Of a stretch of 7,349 nt of DNA, positions 5,977 to 7,349 are shown in pieces (position 1 is the first letter of the stretch; each line of letters begins with the position of its first letter). The stretch spans positions 1-7,349 of the forward strand of contig SXSP01000160.1 of the NCBI GenBank assembly GCA_005792225.1, in the 5' to 3' direction. The notes beneath the pieces were generated by a model. The model was not told the origin of the DNA and made no database searches. It saw nothing but the letters and a program-made list of their open reading frames with translations. The DNA is from Bdellovibrionales bacterium. GTDB lineage: Bacteria; Bdellovibrionota; Bdellovibrionia; Bdellovibrionales; JAMPXM01. Position numbers and translations under genes: made by a program.

Positions 5977-6098
5977 TTGTTCTCCACCTCATCCTTGTCG
6001 TGGCAGGGACCCCTCTCCACTCCACGGTAGATGAACAATGGACACGAATCTTTGAAAGAACGTCACGGCTATGTGAAGAAAGAAACAACGCAAGCGCT

Positions 6099-6120
6099 GC
6101 GGGTGGCTGTTAGCCCCCGC
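6099..6120 (-). terminator. Candidate weak terminator or hairpin after the HPF-like gene
   Basis: On the minus strand GCGGGGGCT-AAC-AGCCACCCGC forms a 9-bp stem with one bulged base and a 3-base loop, 17 bp after the stop codon. The following bases are only moderately T-rich (TTGTTTCTTTC begins about 12 bases later). It may stabilise the 3' end or partly terminate before the LysR-type gene. Confidence 0.38.
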
Positions 6121-6137
6121 CTGACCTTCGCCCGTCC

Positions 6138-6452
6138 TTAGTCCATGGAACCCGCGCCGACAAAGCGCGTCCGTTTCCAGGTTCGGATTTGCGACCTCAC
6201 CTCATCAAAAATGCTGTTGACGACTTCGAAGAGCTTCGGACCAGCCGAGCCGCCGATGAACTTCCTTTGGCTGGAGCACACTTTCAGAAAACCCTTAAAG
6301 CCGTGCCCGACCCTCCTAACGATGAGCTCGGCGGAGGCATCCGAAGGCGCCTCCTCCATCATTTCTTTCAGGCGATCATTGATCTCCCGGATCGCCCTTG
6401 GATCATCGCCCAACCCCTCGAGCGAACCCAATTTGACCTTCTCTTGGTTCAC
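6138..6452 (-). CDS. Small basic protein, possibly an HPF/RaiA-like ribosome-associated protein
   Basis: A 104-residue protein not assigned with certainty. A helix-rich N-terminal part (RAIREINDRLKEMMEEAPSD, about 19-38) is followed by beta-type stretches: AELIVRRVGH, FKGFLKVCSS and KFIGGSAG. A long C-terminal helix ends in basic residues (about 73-97, FEVVNSIFDEV then RSQIRTWKRTRF). This order of alternating strands, then a helix ending in a Lys/Arg patch, recalls the single-domain HPF/RaiA ribosome-hibernation fold. The usual first strand is missing or diverged, so the assignment is an inference from topology. The start is GTG with AGGAGG 6 bases upstream. That GTG overlaps the stop of the pentapeptide-repeat gene by 4 bases (GTGA), so the two are almost certainly translated together. 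No signal peptide or membrane segment is seen. Confidence 0.8.
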   Translation of the reverse strand: MNQEKVKLGSLEGLGDDPRAIREINDRLKEMMEEAPSDASAELIVRRVGHGFKGFLKVCSSQRKFIGGSAGPKLFEVVNSIFDEVRSQIRTWKRTRFVGAGSMD

Positions 6453-7036
6453 GTTTTCCCTCCTCGGAACAACATGCCTCGCTCGATCGCTTCTTCTCGA
6501 CCGAACGGCAGTATCGTATTTTCATCAATGAGCGCGCCCTCACATCTCGCGGAACGAAGATCAGCTTCCGAGAGATCGGCGCCGCGGAGGTCGGCTTCAA
6601 TCAGGCTCGCATACTCAAGATCCGCGGACATGAGCTTAGCTTCGTCGAGCTTCGCTCCGCGAAGGTTCGCCTTGCAGAGATCAGCACCCCGCAGATCCGC
6701 ACGGCTCAAGTTGGCCATCACGAACTCACTGAAGGTGAGATCCGCCAGGCGCAAGACCGCACCTTCGAGATTCGCCGAACTGAAATCCGCAAGACGCAAA
6801 ACCGCGCCCGAAAAATCCGCACCCGCAAGGCAAGAGTGGCTAAAGTCGGCTCCCTCGAGAACAAAACCCGCGAAGAGGCTTCCAGCGAGGTTTCTCTGTA
6901 CGAAACGAAGGTCTTCGCTCGCTTCAATGGGCTTGGTATCAACGAGAATTCTTGGATCGAAATCGGACTCCGGATGAAAGCCGTAGACATCCTCTTGAGT
7001 GCAAGTATGAATGGAGATTCGCGATGCAGAATTCAT
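6449..7036 (-). CDS. Pentapeptide-repeat protein
   Basis: A 195-residue protein dominated by pentapeptide repeats of the A(D/N)(L/F)xx type. Taking the central Leu/Phe as register, every fifth residue from 45 to 175 fits (F45, L50, F55 ... L160, C165, I170, I175). That makes 27 repeats without interruption, or nearly seven coils of the right-handed four-sided beta-helix. The position two residues earlier is mostly Ala or Ser. An N-terminal segment of about 40 residues is unlike the repeats (HTCTQEDVYGFHPESDFD). The end is ENTILPFGREEAIERGMLF, a common C-terminal cap pattern. No signal peptide is seen. Some family members mimic DNA and bind gyrase, but most have unknown roles and nothing here proves a gyrase target. 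The ATG follows GGAGG by 4 bases. A consensus-like promoter lies 55 bp upstream, and the next gene overlaps by 4 bases. Confidence 0.93.
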   Translation of the reverse strand: MNSASRISIHTCTQEDVYGFHPESDFDPRILVDTKPIEASEDLRFVQRNLAGSLFAGFVLEGADFSHSCLAGADFSGAVLRLADFSSANLEGAVLRLADLTFSEFVMANLSRADLRGADLCKANLRGAKLDEAKLMSADLEYASLIEADLRGADLSEADLRSARCEGALIDENTILPFGREEAIERGMLFRGGKT

Positions 7037-7090
7037 TTCGCCTCCGACAACGCCTTCGGTGAAGACGTCTATTCCAATATTCCAAGCGTG

Positions 7091-7118
7091 ATTATAGCTT
7101 TGTTGAGAGGTTCGCCAA
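7091..7118 (-). promoter_or_regulatory. Sigma-70-type promoter of the pentapeptide/HPF-like operon
   Basis: On the minus strand TTGGCG (7118-7113), a 16-base spacer and TATAAT (7096-7091) form a near-consensus promoter. The predicted start near 7084 leaves an untranslated leader of roughly 48 bases before the pentapeptide-repeat ATG. Confidence 0.72.
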
Positions 7119-7133
7119 TTGGGACGACATGCC

Positions 7134-7154
7134 CCTTAGCAAGGACCTAAGGTC
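7134..7154. repeat. Overlapping palindromes upstream of the promoter
   Basis: CCTTAG (7134-7139) and CTAAGG (7147-7152) form one inverted repeat, and GACCT-A-AGGTC (7144-7154) forms another. They lie just upstream of the -35 box at 7113-7118, a position where an activator could bind. The binding protein is unknown. Confidence 0.4.
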
Positions 7155-7164
7155 TTTAGAAGGT

Positions 7165-7202
7165 GCGCACATTTTGTTTCTACGCGAAGACAAAACGTGC
7201 GC
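7165..7202. repeat. Large inverted repeat between the Dps-like and pentapeptide-repeat genes
   Basis: GCGCACATTTTGT (7165-7177) pairs with ACAAAACGTGCGC (7190-7202) at 12 of 13 positions around a 12-base loop. No U-tract follows on either strand, so it is not a classical intrinsic terminator. A second, bulged stem lies at 7211-7247. Together they may end or stabilise the Dps-like mRNA or serve as a protein site. Confidence 0.6.
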
Positions 7203-7252
7203 CATTCGTGTGGCCCCGAGCACAACAAGCCTGCGTGCCGGGCGCCACGCCA

Positions 7253-7349
7253 TCAGAGAAGAGTGTTCGCCGCCGGTTGATTCTCGAGGAGACTACGAAG
7301 CATCCACGCTGTTTTTTCGTGAAGTTGGATTCGCTGAGTGAGTAGATCA
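7253..7349 (-). CDS. dps: Dps-like ferritin-family protein, C-terminal end only
   Basis: Only the last 31 codons lie in the window, read from 7348 to the TGA at 7255-7253. The residues [20 protein letters not shown] match the final helix of Dps-type mini-ferritins, where the pattern HEKxAWMLR is characteristic. A short tail [10 protein letters not shown] follows. Dps proteins form a 12-subunit shell that oxidises and stores iron and protects DNA in stationary phase. The ferroxidase residues lie upstream, outside the window, so activity cannot be judged. The assignment rests on one helix only; the symbol is tentative. Confidence 0.68.
   Translation of the reverse strand, partial: DLLTQRIQLHEKTAWMLRSLLENQPAANTLL

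Noticed and set aside
6189..6977. Open frame of 262 codons on the plus strand with repeated SA/RS-rich residues
   Set aside because: The repetition mirrors the 15-bp periodicity of the pentapeptide-repeat gene on the opposite strand. It also crosses two well-supported genes and has no good ribosome binding site.
7129..7341. Open frame of 70 codons on the plus strand
   Set aside because: It overlaps the Dps-like C-terminus in antisense and runs through both hairpins, with no ribosome binding site beyond a weak GGGACGAC.

Overview
The window reads as a chromosomal segment of a Gram-negative, motile, free-living bacterium with balanced to slightly GC-rich base composition. A CheB-CheR fusion, a stand-alone Fis-type HTH protein, a formate-dependent PurT, a NhaR-like LysR regulator and a zinc-site-depleted L33 are compatible with Bdellovibrionota or a former deltaproteobacterium. 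That placement is an inference from gene style, not from a marker gene. No insertion sequence, phage gene, CRISPR array, rRNA or tRNA was recognised.

Layout: every gene except rpmG is on the minus strand. Reading in the minus direction from the right edge: the C-terminal end of a Dps-like ferritin (7253-7349, partial, cut by the window). Then a 216-bp gap with two hairpins and a good sigma-70-type promoter. Next a two-gene operon: a pentapeptide-repeat protein with 27 uninterrupted repeats (6449-7036) overlaps by 4 bases a small basic protein that resembles the HPF/RaiA ribosome-associated fold (6138-6452). A LysR-type regulator with an odd Pro/Gly/Ala-rich tail (4939-5976) follows and ends at a strong intrinsic terminator. 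Then comes a leader region of about 270 bp with a consensus -10 box, a perfect 14-bp palindrome, two possible leader peptides and a 12-bp tandem repeat. It precedes a coupled pair: a stand-alone Fis-type HTH protein (4284-4598) and a tandem CBS-domain protein (3835-4284).

A bidirectional terminator (3646-3678) separates this pair from rpmG (3441-3620), the only plus-strand gene. Then purT (1986-3146) and an SGNH-hydrolase-like protein with a TTG start (1273-1923) are probably co-transcribed. The left end holds the first 339 residues of a CheB-CheR fusion (1-1019), whose remainder lies outside.

How they fit: purT (purine synthesis) and rpmG (ribosome) are housekeeping. The right half (Dps, pentapeptide-repeat protein, HPF-like protein, LysR regulator, HTH/CBS pair) has the flavour of stress or stationary-phase physiology, but only by association. 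The most interesting places are the pentapeptide/HPF-like overlap, the leader of the HTH/CBS pair, and the serine in place of the usual glycine in the CheR SAM-binding motif.
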